From Streptomyces sp. Ag109_O5-1 (lineage in GTDB: Bacteria; Actinomycetota; Actinomycetes; Streptomycetales; Streptomycetaceae): a stretch of 64,000 bases of DNA. Where the stretch lies: contig NZ_RKQF01000001.1 of assembly GCF_003814875.1 (NCBI RefSeq), forward strand, positions 9,424,001 through 9,488,000. The letters run 5' to 3'. The notes beneath the pieces are model-generated. The model had not been told where the DNA came from. It was given only the letters and a program-made list of their open reading frames with translations, and did not search any database. Below, in pieces: positions 13,147-23,786 of this stretch; position 1 is the first letter of the stretch, and each line of letters opens with the position of its first letter. The translations under genes were made by a program, and so were the position numbers.

Positions 13147-14378
13147 GGCACCGTCCGTACGAGGAGCAGTTGCGGGAGGTCAGGCCGCATCCCGACGATC
13201 TCCACGGGCCCCACTGGAACCATCCCCCCGAGCCCGCCGACGTCGACCCGGCCGTGCTCGGCGCCCTGCTGCGCCGGCACGGCTGGCAGCGGCGCGGGGG
13301 AGCACCGGGACGGTACGGCCGCTGGACCCCACCCGGGCCGGGCAACACCGGCACCAGCCTGCTGGTACCCGAGAGCCGCGCCTTCCCGGACAGTGACGAC
13401 CTGCTCGGGGAGGCGCTCACGGCTCTGGTGCGCAGCGGTACGCCCGCCGCGCGCGAGGTGCTGGTGGGGCTCGCCGTGCCCAGCGACGAGATCCGCTGGT
13501 GGCGGGACGTGCCCAGCGGGCCGGCGGACACCGCGTCCTGGACCGTCGAGGAGCAGTTGCGCACCGCCGCCCGGCAGACCCTGCTGGCCGGTGCGCTCGC
13601 CACCCGTGCGCGTGCCGGTTACTACGGCGCCCGACACAAGCGCGCGGCCGCCGCGCTGCTGGAGTCCGTCCTCGTCGGCTCGGCGGAGGGCGGGCGCGGC
13701 CTGGCCGCCTTCGTGCCCGTGGGCACCGGCCGGCCCCTCGCCGTCCGCCTCCACCAGGCCCTGTACGCGGCCCGCGAGGCCATCGACTACCAGCGGGCCA
13801 CCGGCGGCATGGACGCCTTCGACGGAGCCGTCGAGGCCGGCGTGAGCCGCGAACTGACCGACGCCCTCGTCACGCTCGTGCGCGGGACCGAAGGGGCCCG
13901 CATCTCCGTGGAGTGGGCGCCGGGCGCCGGGGTCCCCGACGACTGCGCGGCCACCACCGAGCCCGTCGAGTTCTCGCCCGGCGACCTGCCCGTGCTGCGC
14001 GAGGCCGGAGCCCGCTATCTGCGTGAGGAACCCTCCGTCGCGGTCCGCGTCACCGGAACCGTGGTCCGGATGCGCCGCTCCGACCCGCGCGGCGAGGGCG
14101 CGGTCCGGCTGCGGGTGATCGCCGGGGCCGAGGTGCCGTACGTCCGGCTCACCCTCGACGAGGAGGACTACCGGATCGCCGGGCAGGCCCACCTCGTCGG
14201 ACTCCCGGTGCGGGTGCACGGCCGCCTGGAGAGCCGGGGCGGCTTCCGACGGCTGTCCGGCGCCTCCGGGGTCGTACCGGTGCAGGTGGAGGAGGCCGAC
14301 CGGGACCGGCTGCTGAAGTCCCTCCAGGAGAACCTCGACTTCTTCGAGGAAGCCTGCCACGGGGACGACTGCGACTGA
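13143..14378 (+). CDS. conserved hypothetical protein, partner of the DUF4365-like gene
   Basis: A 411-residue soluble protein that I do not recognise. It starts with a His/Pro-rich segment and WNHPPEPADVDPAVLGALLRRHGWQRRGG, which suggests a small helical domain. The middle is alpha-helical and Ala/Arg-rich, and the C-terminal 130 residues are beta-rich (VAVRVTGTVVRMRRSD, YVRLTLDEEDYRIA). The C-terminus is acidic. There are no membrane segments and no clear catalytic motif. Translational overlap with the DUF4365-like gene suggests a joint function. Confidence 0.7.
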   Translation: MRHRPYEEQLREVRPHPDDLHGPHWNHPPEPADVDPAVLGALLRRHGWQRRGGAPGRYGRWTPPGPGNTGTSLLVPESRAFPDSDDLLGEALTALVRSGTPAAREVLVGLAVPSDEIRWWRDVPSGPADTASWTVEEQLRTAARQTLLAGALATRARAGYYGARHKRAAAALLESVLVGSAEGGRGLAAFVPVGTGRPLAVRLHQALYAAREAIDYQRATGGMDAFDGAVEAGVSRELTDALVTLVRGTEGARISVEWAPGAGVPDDCAATTEPVEFSPGDLPVLREAGARYLREEPSVAVRVTGTVVRMRRSDPRGEGAVRLRVIAGAEVPYVRLTLDEEDYRIAGQAHLVGLPVRVHGRLESRGGFRRLSGASGVVPVQVEEADRDRLLKSLQENLDFFEEACHGDDCD

Positions 14379-14392
14379 CCGGGAACGGTGCT

Positions 14393-14405
14393 TCACAAAG
14401 TGTGA
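14393..14405 (+). promoter_or_regulatory. palindrome TCACA-AAG-TGTGA upstream of thrS
   Basis: Perfect 5-base arms around AAG lie 95 bases before the thrS start and 15 bases after the preceding stop. A TACGAT -10-like hexamer is at 14435-14440. The orientation of the arms is the reverse of a CRP site, so I do not assign a regulator. It may be an operator or part of a weak terminator. Confidence 0.3.
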
Positions 14406-14499
14406 CCGTTTCGCAGTCGGCGGGGCCGGGTCGGTACGATCCGGTATTGCGCGCGCTCCTGGTACGGCGCCCGCATCCGCCTTCAGTCAGGAGAGACCG

Positions 14500-16476
<1,977 letters not shown>

Positions 16477-16495
16477 CCCCGCCCGGCTTCGAAGG

Positions 16496-16524
16496 GGCCC
16501 TCGGAGATCACTTCTCCGGGGGCC
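16496..16524. terminator. bidirectional hairpin between thrS and the channel gene
   Basis: GGCCCTCGGAGA (16496-16507) pairs with TCTCCGGGGGCC (16513-16524) with one G-T pair. The stem overlaps the stop codon of the minus-strand channel gene and lies 19 bases after the thrS stop, so it can serve both convergent transcripts. Confidence 0.7.
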
Positions 16525-17167
16525 TCTGCTCTTCGTCGCCCAGCGAGAACCGCTGCATCAGGAACGACGAGAACGACCCCGTGACCGTGCCCAGCAGCGC
16601 CAGACCGCAGGCCATCAGCCCGACCGCGATGATCCGGCCCGTGGCGGTCACCGGGACGAAATCGCCGTAGCCGACGGTGCTGAGGGTTTCGCAGGTCCAC
16701 CAGAGGGAGTCGCCGAAGGTCAGGATCGTCGCGTCCGGGGCCGAGCGTTCGGCCTGGTAGACGGCGAGCGCCCCCGCGAAGCCCAGCAGTGCGATCGACA
16801 GCGCCGAGTAGGTCGCCACGCGCGCGTGCAGCCCGAGCCGGGGCTCACCGTGCCGCCGCTGCATCGCCTCGTAGGTCCGTACGACCCGCAGTGGCCGCAG
16901 CAGGGGCAGCACCAGCACGACGGTGTCCAGCCAGTGCCGCCGTACGAACCGCGGGCCCTCGCCGCTGAGCCGCCAGCGCACCGCGTAGTCGACGGCGAAC
17001 ATCGCCCAGGTCCCGTAGGTCAGTGTCAGGAGGACGGCGTGTACGGCCCCGGGCAGGTTCGGCTCCAGCACATGCACCGCGTACGAGCCCAGGAAGACCA
17101 GTGACGCGATGCCGAGAGGGAGGTCGGTCCCGCGATCCCAGCGGTCCAGCCGGCTGCCGTCGTCCAT
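16508..17167 (-). CDS. potassium channel family protein
   Basis: A 219-residue membrane protein with the K+ selectivity filter TVGYGD at 164-169, preceded by the pore helix FGDSLWWTCETLS and followed by a membrane helix (IIAVGLMACGLALLGTVTGSF). Upstream segments at about 17-35, 41-63, 79-98 (with the basic RPLRVVRTYE, voltage-sensor-like) and 119-138 suggest a small voltage-gated-type channel without a long cytoplasmic regulatory domain. The ATG at 17167 is chosen over 17248 because the extra residues are basic and untypical, and would overlap the divergent HIT gene start. Confidence 0.88.
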   Translation of the reverse strand: MDDGSRLDRWDRGTDLPLGIASLVFLGSYAVHVLEPNLPGAVHAVLLTLTYGTWAMFAVDYAVRWRLSGEGPRFVRRHWLDTVVLVLPLLRPLRVVRTYEAMQRRHGEPRLGLHARVATYSALSIALLGFAGALAVYQAERSAPDATILTFGDSLWWTCETLSTVGYGDFVPVTATGRIIAVGLMACGLALLGTVTGSFSSFLMQRFSLGDEEQRPPEK

Positions 17168-17246
17168 CCGCCCAGCTTCGCCGTCGACCGGGTTCTCCCG
17201 GCCCCGGCGACACGCCGCGAACGGGCGAAGCCATATGCTGCCTAGC

Positions 17247-17795
17247 ATGACGAGTGAGCCGGAACAGCAGATCGGAGTGGGGACGCAGGACGCGTTCCAG
17301 CGCCTGTGGACGCCCCACCGGATGGCCTACATCCAGGGTGAGAACAAGCCGACCGGCCCGGGGGCCGACGACGGCTGTCCCTTCTGCTCGATCCCGGCCA
17401 AGTCCGACGAGGACGGGCTGATCGTCCGGCGCGGCGAGCACGTCTACGCGGTGCTCAACCTCTACCCGTACAACGGCGGCCACCTGATGACGGTCCCGTA
17501 CCGCCATGTCGCCGACTACACGGACCTGACTGGCCCGGAGACGGCCGAGCTGGCCGAGCTGACGAAGCAGGCGATGACCGCGCTGCGCAGCGCGTCCGGC
17601 GCCCACGGCTTCAACATCGGCATGAACCAGGGCTCGGTGGCGGGCGCCGGTATCGCGGCCCACCTGCACCAGCACATCGTGCCGCGGTGGGGTGGCGACA
17701 CGAACTTCATGCCGGTGGTGGGCCACACACGCGTGCTGCCGCAGTTGCTGGCCGACACCAGGAAGATGCTGGCCGAGGCTTGGCCGACGGCATGA
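17247..17795 (+). CDS. HIT-family Ap4A phosphorylase-like protein
   Basis: A 182-residue HIT protein. The catalytic triad HLHQH is at 139-143, followed by IVPRWGGDTNFMPV. NLYPYNGGHLMTVPYRH at 71-87 and CPFC at 44-47 complete the family pattern. It corresponds to mycobacterial Rv2613c, an Ap4A phosphorylase, which likewise sits between thrS and pgsA. It therefore probably splits diadenosine tetraphosphate made as a side product of tRNA synthetases. A TAGCAT hexamer lies right at the ATG, and no good ribosome binding site is seen, so a leaderless start is possible. Confidence 0.88.
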   Translation: MTSEPEQQIGVGTQDAFQRLWTPHRMAYIQGENKPTGPGADDGCPFCSIPAKSDEDGLIVRRGEHVYAVLNLYPYNGGHLMTVPYRHVADYTDLTGPETAELAELTKQAMTALRSASGAHGFNIGMNQGSVAGAGIAAHLHQHIVPRWGGDTNFMPVVGHTRVLPQLLADTRKMLAEAWPTA

Positions 17796-17803
17796 ACACG
17801 TAG

Positions 17804-17871
17804 CCCGTCCGGCGTTTGAGGACGAGGCCGTTCAGGCCGAAGCGGGGGTCTGGGGGGCGGCAGCCCCCAGG
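17804..17871. repeat. Streptomyces dispersed intergenic repeat with hairpin
   Basis: The stretch beginning CCCGTCCGGCGTTTGAGGAC and ending in the hairpin CTGGGGG/CCCCCAG (17850-17870) is a dispersed element I recognise from intergenic regions of many Streptomyces genomes. Here it fills the gap between the convergent HIT and membrane-protein genes and may act as their terminator. Confidence 0.75.
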
Positions 17872-17913
17872 GCCGGTGCCCGCACCCACCTCTTCGGCCG
17901 AACCGCCGGAGGC

Positions 17914-19554
17914 TCACGCGTCGTACTTGTCGGCCTTCTTCGGCGACGCCTCCTGGACCGCCCCGCTGAGCGATCCCGCCCGCGCGTTGAACTTGTCCAT
18001 GTTGACGTCGTGCTCCTGGAGCACGGTGAACGCGGCCCGGTGCACCGCACGCAGTATCGGCGTGGCCGCGCGCAGCGCGTCGTCGGCCATGAAGCGGTGG
18101 TTCCAGGGCTGGTCGGCCCAGGCGTGCCGCAGGCCGAACGGCTCGGGCAGGCCTATCGAACCGCCGAGCCACTTCAGCAGCGGCGGGTACCAGCTGAGCG
18201 TCGCCCGTGCGGCGAGCCGGACCACCTCGTCCGGGGTGACCAGCGGCAGCTTGATGGTCCGGGTCTCCCAGAACTTCACGGTCTTGGCGACCGTCTTGGT
18301 GGGTGCCTCCGGCTTGCTGCTGAAGAACCCGCTGAGTGGGCCCAGGGCGTGTCCGGTGACCTCGATGCGGAGGGTCTCCTTCAGCACGGTCACGGTGACC
18401 ATCATCGTGATGATCAGTTCGCCGTTCCAGAGGTTCGGCCACTGCACGCCCAGATAGTGCCGCTCGCCCTTGTCGAAGTGGTTGTTGTTGCAGATCCTCT
18501 CCACGTCGCCGGGGCCCACCCGGTAGTCCCCCTCGGGCCGGGACACCGCCTTGGCGCCCTCTCCGACATGGGTGACGATCCAGTGCTTGACCTGCGGTTC
18601 CGGGAAGCCGCCGGTCTTGAGGTGCTGCCGGTGCAGCACGCTCAGTTCCTTCTCGACCTCCCGGATGACCGTCCACGCGCGGAACTCGTGCACGCCCTTG
18701 ACCGGGTCCAGAGGGACCAGTTCCTCCGCGAGGTGCCAGGAGCCCCAGCGGGTGCCCATGCCGAGTATGCCCTTGGAGCCGGCGTAGAAGACCGAGTTGG
18801 ACTGCTGCTCGGCGCTGAGCCGGGCCAGCGACTGGCGCAGCTGCTCGGCCGCCGCCTGGTCGGGGCTGGTCGGCACCGCCTCGGGGACCTTCGCACCGAC
18901 GCTGCCGCCGGAGAGCAGACCGTCCCAGGCCGCGCGCAGGCTCTGCGCGGTGCTCTCGCACAGCCGCTTGGCCAGGTACCAGCCGACCACGGGGAGCACG
19001 ATGCAGCCGCGTGCGTACCATCCCCAGAAGCCGGTGAGCGGCATCCGGATCAGGAAGATCACCGCGAGGACGCCGACGGCGGCCAGCAGGGCGCTGCCGA
19101 GCCCGGAGACCCGCTTGTTGCCGTTCTTCAGCATGGTGGCGCGGAGCTGGAAGACCAGCAGCCAGACCGCCAGGCCGGGCAGGAAGAGCACACCGAACAG
19201 GAACATGACGGCGGTAAGCCGCTGGTCGCGCTCCTTGCGGATGCGGTTGGCGGCGAGGCAGTGCTCGACGACCACCTGGGGCTCGCTGCCGAAGGACTGG
19301 ATCAGCGGCTTGCGGTCGACGCCCAGCATGCGGTCGATGACCGCCTGGGAGTACGCCTCACCGAAGTTGGGCCGGAAGATCTTCGCCCACTTGCGGCCCT
19401 CGTTGACCGTGGACTGGTGCCACTCGTTGTCGGCCTTCTTGATCTCCTCCATGGGTGTGTCCCGGTAGGCCGCCGAGGCCAGGGCATAGGTCGGGGCCTG
19501 CGCCTCGCCGCCCGGCCTGGGCACCTGCGGCCCGAAGAAGTCCTCGAAGCTCAT
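17914..19554 (-). CDS. conserved integral membrane protein of unknown function
   Basis: A 546-residue protein, family not recognised. The first 110 residues are soluble (MSFEDFFGPQVPRPGG, a Tyr/Ala-rich segment, then helices). Three hydrophobic segments lie at about 115-200 (LTAVMFLFGVLFLPGLAVWLL, LLAAVGVLAVIFLI, GCIVLPVVGWYLA). The last 340 residues are soluble, with ERICNNNHFDKGERHYLGVQ and a second weak hydrophobic stretch (ELIITMMVTVTVL). The start at 19554 has an excellent GGGGGCGGGA binding site. It is convergent with the HIT gene. The large cytoplasmic C-terminus suggests a regulatory or scaffolding membrane protein, but that is a guess. Confidence 0.75.
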   Translation of the reverse strand: MSFEDFFGPQVPRPGGEAQAPTYALASAAYRDTPMEEIKKADNEWHQSTVNEGRKWAKIFRPNFGEAYSQAVIDRMLGVDRKPLIQSFGSEPQVVVEHCLAANRIRKERDQRLTAVMFLFGVLFLPGLAVWLLVFQLRATMLKNGNKRVSGLGSALLAAVGVLAVIFLIRMPLTGFWGWYARGCIVLPVVGWYLAKRLCESTAQSLRAAWDGLLSGGSVGAKVPEAVPTSPDQAAAEQLRQSLARLSAEQQSNSVFYAGSKGILGMGTRWGSWHLAEELVPLDPVKGVHEFRAWTVIREVEKELSVLHRQHLKTGGFPEPQVKHWIVTHVGEGAKAVSRPEGDYRVGPGDVERICNNNHFDKGERHYLGVQWPNLWNGELIITMMVTVTVLKETLRIEVTGHALGPLSGFFSSKPEAPTKTVAKTVKFWETRTIKLPLVTPDEVVRLAARATLSWYPPLLKWLGGSIGLPEPFGLRHAWADQPWNHRFMADDALRAATPILRAVHRAAFTVLQEHDVNMDKFNARAGSLSGAVQEASPKKADKYDA

Positions 19555-19715
19555 TCCCGCCCCCACTTGCCGCCGTCCCGCTCCTGCGGCCTTCCCGACT
19601 TCCGTACTCCGCACACCTGTTGATCAAGTACTCAGAGTATCCCCAGCCACCGACAACCGTCGGCGGACGGCCGAAGCCGCCCGCCGAACACCTGTGTTGT
19701 CGACTACCGGATCAA

Positions 19716-21914
19716 CTAGGAGGCCTCCTTCACCTGTTCGCGGATCTTCTCGGCGATCTGCGGCGGCATCGGCTCGTGCCGCGCGTACGAGCGGCTGAAC
19801 CGGGCCGTGCCGTGCGAGAGAGAGCGCAGGTCGACCGCGTAGCGGCCGATCTCGAACTCGGGCACCTCGGCCTTGATGAGGGTGCGCCCGCCGCTGGTCT
19901 GCTCGGTGCCGAGGACCCGGCCGCGCCTACCGGACAGATCGCTCATCACCGCGCCCACGTAGTCGTCGCCGACCAGGACGCTCACCTCGGCCACCGGTTC
20001 GAGCAGATGGATCTTCGCGTCGGCCGCGGCCTCCCGCAGCGCCAGCGCGCCCGCCGTCTGGAAGGCGGCGTCGGAGGAGTCCACCGAGTGGGCCTTGCCG
20101 TCGAGCAGGGTGACCCGCACGTCGACCAGTTGGTAGCCGGCGGCGACTCCCTTGGTGGCCTGGGCCCTGATGCCCTTCTCGACCGACGGGATGAACTGCC
20201 GGGGCACCGCGCCGCCGACCACCTTGTCGACGAACTCGATGCCCGAGCCGCCCGGCAGCGGCTCCACCTCGATCTCGCAGATCGCGAACTGCCCGTGCCC
20301 GCCGGACTGCTTGACGTGCCGGCCGCGCCCGGCGGACTTCCCGGCGAACGTCTCCCGCAGGGACACCTTGTGCGGTACGACGTCGACCTGGACGCCGTAG
20401 CGGCTGCGCAGCCGTTCCAGGGCGACGTCCGCGTGGGCCTCGCCGAGGCACCACAGCACCACCTGGTGGGTGTCCTGGTTCTGCTCCAGACGCATGGTCG
20501 GGTCCTCGGCGACCAGGCGGGACAGGCCCTGCGACAGCTTGTCCTCGTCCGCCTTGCTGTGCGCCTGGATGGCCAGCGGCAGCAGCGGGTCGGGCATCTC
20601 CCACGGTTCCATGAGCAGTGGGTCGTCCTTGCCGGAGAGGGTGTCCCCGGTCTCCGCGCGGCCGAGCTTCGCCACGCACGCGAGGTCACCGGCGATGACG
20701 TGCGTGACCGGCCGCTGCTGTTTGCCGAACGGCGTGGACAGGGCGCCGATCCGCTCGTCGACGTCGTGGTCCTCGTGGCCGCGGTCGGCCATGCCGTGCC
20801 CGGAGACATGGACCGTCTCGTCGGGACGCAGCGTGCCGGAGAAGACCCGGACCAGCGAGACCCGGCCGACGTACGGGTCGGACGCGGTCTTCACCACCTC
20901 GGCGACCAGCGGACCGTCCGTGTCGCACGGCTTGATCTCGCGTGGCTTGCCGTCGACGGTGGTGACCTCGGGCGTGGGGTGCTCGAACGGCGTTGGGAAG
21001 CCGCCTGTGACCAGTTCCAGCAGTTCCACCGTGCCGAGCCCCTGACGGGCGCCCTCGGCCGCGGGGGCGGCGGCCAGGACGGGGAAGAACGCGCCGCGTG
21101 CGACGGCCCGCTCCAGGTCCTCGATCAGTGTCTTGAGGTCGATCTGCTCGCCGCCCAGATAGCGGTCCATGAGCGTCTCGTCCTCGCTCTCCGAGATGAT
21201 CCCCTCGATGAGCCGGTTGCGGGCCTCGTCGATGTCCGGGAGCTGGTCGGGTCCCGGTTCGGACTCCTTGCGCTCCCCGGAGGAGTAGTCGAACAGCTTC
21301 TGCGTGAGCAGCCCGATCAGCCCGGTCACGGGCGCGTGCCCGTCCGGGCCCTGCGGGCCGTGCAGGGGCAGGTAGAGGGGGAGCACGGCGTCGGGGTCGT
21401 CGGCGCCGAACGCCTCGGCGCACACCCGGGTCATCTCCTCGAAGTCCGCGCGGGCGGCCTCCAGGTGTGTGATGACGATCGCCCGCGGCATCCCGACCGC
21501 CGCGCACTCCTCCCACACCATCCGGGTCGAGCCGTCCACCCCGTCCGAGGCCGAGACGACGAAAAGGGCCGCGTCCGCCGCGCGCAGACCGGCCCTCAGC
21601 TCACCGACGAAGTCGGCGTATCCCGGGGTGTCCAGGATGTTGATCTTGATTCCGTTCCAGTCGACCGGTACCAGCGACAGCTGTACGGAGCGCTGCTGCC
21701 GGTGCTCGATGTCGTCGTAGTCCGAGACGGTGCCGCCGTCCTCCACACGGCCCGCCCGGTTCACCGCTCCCGCGGTCAGCGCGAGAGCTTCCACCAATGT
21801 CGTCTTGCCCGATCCGGAGTGGCCGACCAGCACCACATTCCGTACGGACGCGGGGTGGTCGGCCGCCGTAGCCCTGCCGGCGGCCCCGGGGTGTTCCTTG
21901 ATCTTGTCGCCCAT
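19716..21914 (-). CDS. elongation factor G-like GTPase (EF-G2 type)
   Basis: A 732-residue translational GTPase homologue with the full EF-G domain series. G1 is GHSGSGKT at 31-38 and G3 is DTPGY at 95-99. The usual NKxD guanine-specificity motif is replaced by THLE at 149-152, which departs from canonical EF-G. Later domains have the EF-G pattern (ARHEPMPPQIAEKIREQ at the C-terminus). It is not in a str operon, so it is a paralogue of FusA. Some actinobacterial EF-G2 proteins lack ribosome-dependent GTPase activity. The ATG at 21914 has GGGAGG at ideal spacing; an in-frame ATG at 21920 is too close to it. Confidence 0.9.
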   Translation of the reverse strand: MGDKIKEHPGAAGRATAADHPASVRNVVLVGHSGSGKTTLVEALALTAGAVNRAGRVEDGGTVSDYDDIEHRQQRSVQLSLVPVDWNGIKINILDTPGYADFVGELRAGLRAADAALFVVSASDGVDGSTRMVWEECAAVGMPRAIVITHLEAARADFEEMTRVCAEAFGADDPDAVLPLYLPLHGPQGPDGHAPVTGLIGLLTQKLFDYSSGERKESEPGPDQLPDIDEARNRLIEGIISESEDETLMDRYLGGEQIDLKTLIEDLERAVARGAFFPVLAAAPAAEGARQGLGTVELLELVTGGFPTPFEHPTPEVTTVDGKPREIKPCDTDGPLVAEVVKTASDPYVGRVSLVRVFSGTLRPDETVHVSGHGMADRGHEDHDVDERIGALSTPFGKQQRPVTHVIAGDLACVAKLGRAETGDTLSGKDDPLLMEPWEMPDPLLPLAIQAHSKADEDKLSQGLSRLVAEDPTMRLEQNQDTHQVVLWCLGEAHADVALERLRSRYGVQVDVVPHKVSLRETFAGKSAGRGRHVKQSGGHGQFAICEIEVEPLPGGSGIEFVDKVVGGAVPRQFIPSVEKGIRAQATKGVAAGYQLVDVRVTLLDGKAHSVDSSDAAFQTAGALALREAAADAKIHLLEPVAEVSVLVGDDYVGAVMSDLSGRRGRVLGTEQTSGGRTLIKAEVPEFEIGRYAVDLRSLSHGTARFSRSYARHEPMPPQIAEKIREQVKEAS

Positions 21915-22194
21915 GGTCATGCCTCCCGTGCACGGTGAGGTCTCGTTGGGCGCGGGCGAGCATGGCGCGCCGCGTGCGGTGGCGGCTCCGATGACGCCCG
22001 CGGTTATTCGAGCTTTCCACTCCCGTCACGGCGCGTCCATACGAAGGACGTGATCGTGCCCGTGGGGCCCTTCCCGGACGGCCACCGGTGCCGACTGCGA
22101 GTGCCCAGCCGTCGCACACACGCACGCGTGGCTACGATGGGCCAGCCGGGGTGGCCAGCAGGGGCCGCACGGCGCAACGACCGTCGGGAAGGCC

Positions 22195-22881
22195 ATGCTG
22201 AACAAGTACGCGCGTGCATTCTTCACGCGTGTCCTCACACCGTTCGCCGCGTTTCTCATCCGCCGGGGCGTGAGCCCGGACACGGTCACGCTCCTCGGCA
22301 CGGCCGGAGTGGTCGCGGGCGCACTGGTCTTCTTCCCCAGGGGCGAGTTCTTCTGGGGCACGATCGTGATCACGCTCTTCGTGTTCTCCGACCTGGTCGA
22401 CGGCAACATGGCCCGCCAGCTGGGCCGCACCAGCCGCTGGGGCGCCTTCCTGGACTCCACCCTGGACCGGGTCGCCGACGGCGCGATCTTCGGCGGCTTC
22501 GCCCTCTGGTACGCGGGCAACGGCAACGACAACGTCCTGTGCGCGGTCTCCATCTTCTGCCTGGCCAGCGGCCAGGTGGTGTCGTACACCAAGGCGCGCG
22601 GTGAGTCGATCGGCCTGCCGGTGGCCGTCAACGGCCTGGTCGAGCGGGCCGAACGCCTGGTGATCTCGCTGGTGGCGGCCGGTCTGGCCGGCTTCCACAA
22701 GTTCGGCGTCCCGGGCATCCAGATCCTGCTCCCCATCGCCCTGTGGATCGTCGCCGTCGGCAGCCTGGTCACCCTGATCCAGCGGGTCGTCACGGTGCGT
22801 CGCGAGTCCGCCGAGGCGGAGGCGGCGGCCGAGCGGGAGAAGGCCTCCCACGGCTCCCGCGGCAGCGAGGCCGGGCAGTGA
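22195..22881 (+). CDS. pgsA: phosphatidylinositol phosphate synthase (CDP-alcohol phosphotransferase)
   Basis: A 228-residue membrane enzyme with the complete CDP-alcohol phosphotransferase signature: D66-x2-D69-G-x2-A-R-x8-G-x3-D87-x3-D91. In actinobacteria this orthologue joins CDP-diacylglycerol with inositol 1-phosphate to make phosphatidylinositol phosphate. About five membrane segments follow the conserved N-terminus (MLNKYARAFFTRVLTPFA). The C-terminus is a charged tail. Its TGA overlaps the next GTG by three bases. A TACGAT -10-like box is at 22133-22138. Confidence 0.93.
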   Translation: MLNKYARAFFTRVLTPFAAFLIRRGVSPDTVTLLGTAGVVAGALVFFPRGEFFWGTIVITLFVFSDLVDGNMARQLGRTSRWGAFLDSTLDRVADGAIFGGFALWYAGNGNDNVLCAVSIFCLASGQVVSYTKARGESIGLPVAVNGLVERAERLVISLVAAGLAGFHKFGVPGIQILLPIALWIVAVGSLVTLIQRVVTVRRESAEAEAAAEREKASHGSRGSEAGQ

Positions 22882-23786
22882 CCCCCACCGACCGGCTCAC
22901 CGACGCCCTGTACGGAATCGGCTGGAGCACCGTCAAGAGGCTCCCCGAGCCGGTCGCCGTGCGCCTGGGCGACTCCATCGCGGACCTCGCCTGGCGGCAG
23001 CGCGGCAAGGGCGTCCAGCGCCTCGAGTCCAACTACGCGCGCGTGGTGCCCGACGCGAGCCCGGAGCGGCTGCGTGAGCTGTCGCGGGCGGGCATGCGGT
23101 CGTACCTGCGCTACTGGATGGAGTCCTTCCGGCTGCCCGCCTGGAGCGAGGAGCGGATCCGCGGCGGCTTCGACGTCAAGGACGTCCACCACCTCACCGA
23201 CGGCCTCGCCTCCGACCGGGGCGTGATCATCGCGCTGCCGCACCTGGCCAACTGGGATCTCGCCGGCGCCTGGGTCACCACCGAGCTGAACACCCCGTTC
23301 ACCACGGTCGCCGAACGCCTCAAGCCGGAGACCCTCTACGACCGCTTCGTCGCCTACCGCGAGGGCCTCGGCATGGAGGTCCTCCCGCACAGCGGCGGCA
23401 CCGCCTTCGCCGCCCTGGCCCGCAGACTGCGCGACGGCGGCCTGATCTGCCTGGTCGCCGACCGCGACCTGTCCGAGTCGGGCGTGGAGGTCGACTTCTT
23501 CGGCGACAAGGCCCGGATGCCCGCCGGACCCGCCCTGCTCGCCCAGCAGACCGGTGCGTACCTGCTCCCCGTGACGCTCTGGTACGACGACACCCCCGTC
23601 ATGAAGGGCCGGGTGCACGCCCCGGTCGAGGTACCCGAGTCAGGTGACCGGACCTCGAAGACGTCTGTCATGACACAGGCGCTGGCCGACGCCTTCGCCA
23701 CCGGGATCGCCGACCATCCGGAGGACTGGCACATGCTGCAGCGGTTGTGGCTCGCGGACCTCGACCCCGCGAAGGGACCGTCGTGA
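22878..23786 (+). CDS. phosphatidylinositol mannoside acyltransferase (PatA-like)
   Basis: A 302-residue lysophospholipid-type acyltransferase with the HX4D catalytic motif at H122-D127 (LPHLANWD). The family is related to LpxL/HtrB. In mycobacteria PatA, at the same position between pgsA1 and pimA, acylates the mannose of PIM. Here the pair GTGA overlaps at both ends (with pgsA and with pimA) indicate a translationally coupled trio. It is likely associated with the inner face of the membrane. Confidence 0.9.
   Translation: MTPTDRLTDALYGIGWSTVKRLPEPVAVRLGDSIADLAWRQRGKGVQRLESNYARVVPDASPERLRELSRAGMRSYLRYWMESFRLPAWSEERIRGGFDVKDVHHLTDGLASDRGVIIALPHLANWDLAGAWVTTELNTPFTTVAERLKPETLYDRFVAYREGLGMEVLPHSGGTAFAALARRLRDGGLICLVADRDLSESGVEVDFFGDKARMPAGPALLAQQTGAYLLPVTLWYDDTPVMKGRVHAPVEVPESGDRTSKTSVMTQALADAFATGIADHPEDWHMLQRLWLADLDPAKGPS

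Noticed and set aside
17804..17871. Novel structured RNA between the convergent genes
   Set aside because: The sequence belongs to a dispersed Streptomyces intergenic repeat family and is better explained as repeat plus terminator.
22026..23618. A long minus-strand frame opposite pgsA and the acyltransferase gene
   Set aside because: It is antisense to two genes with intact catalytic motifs and has no recognisable protein features.
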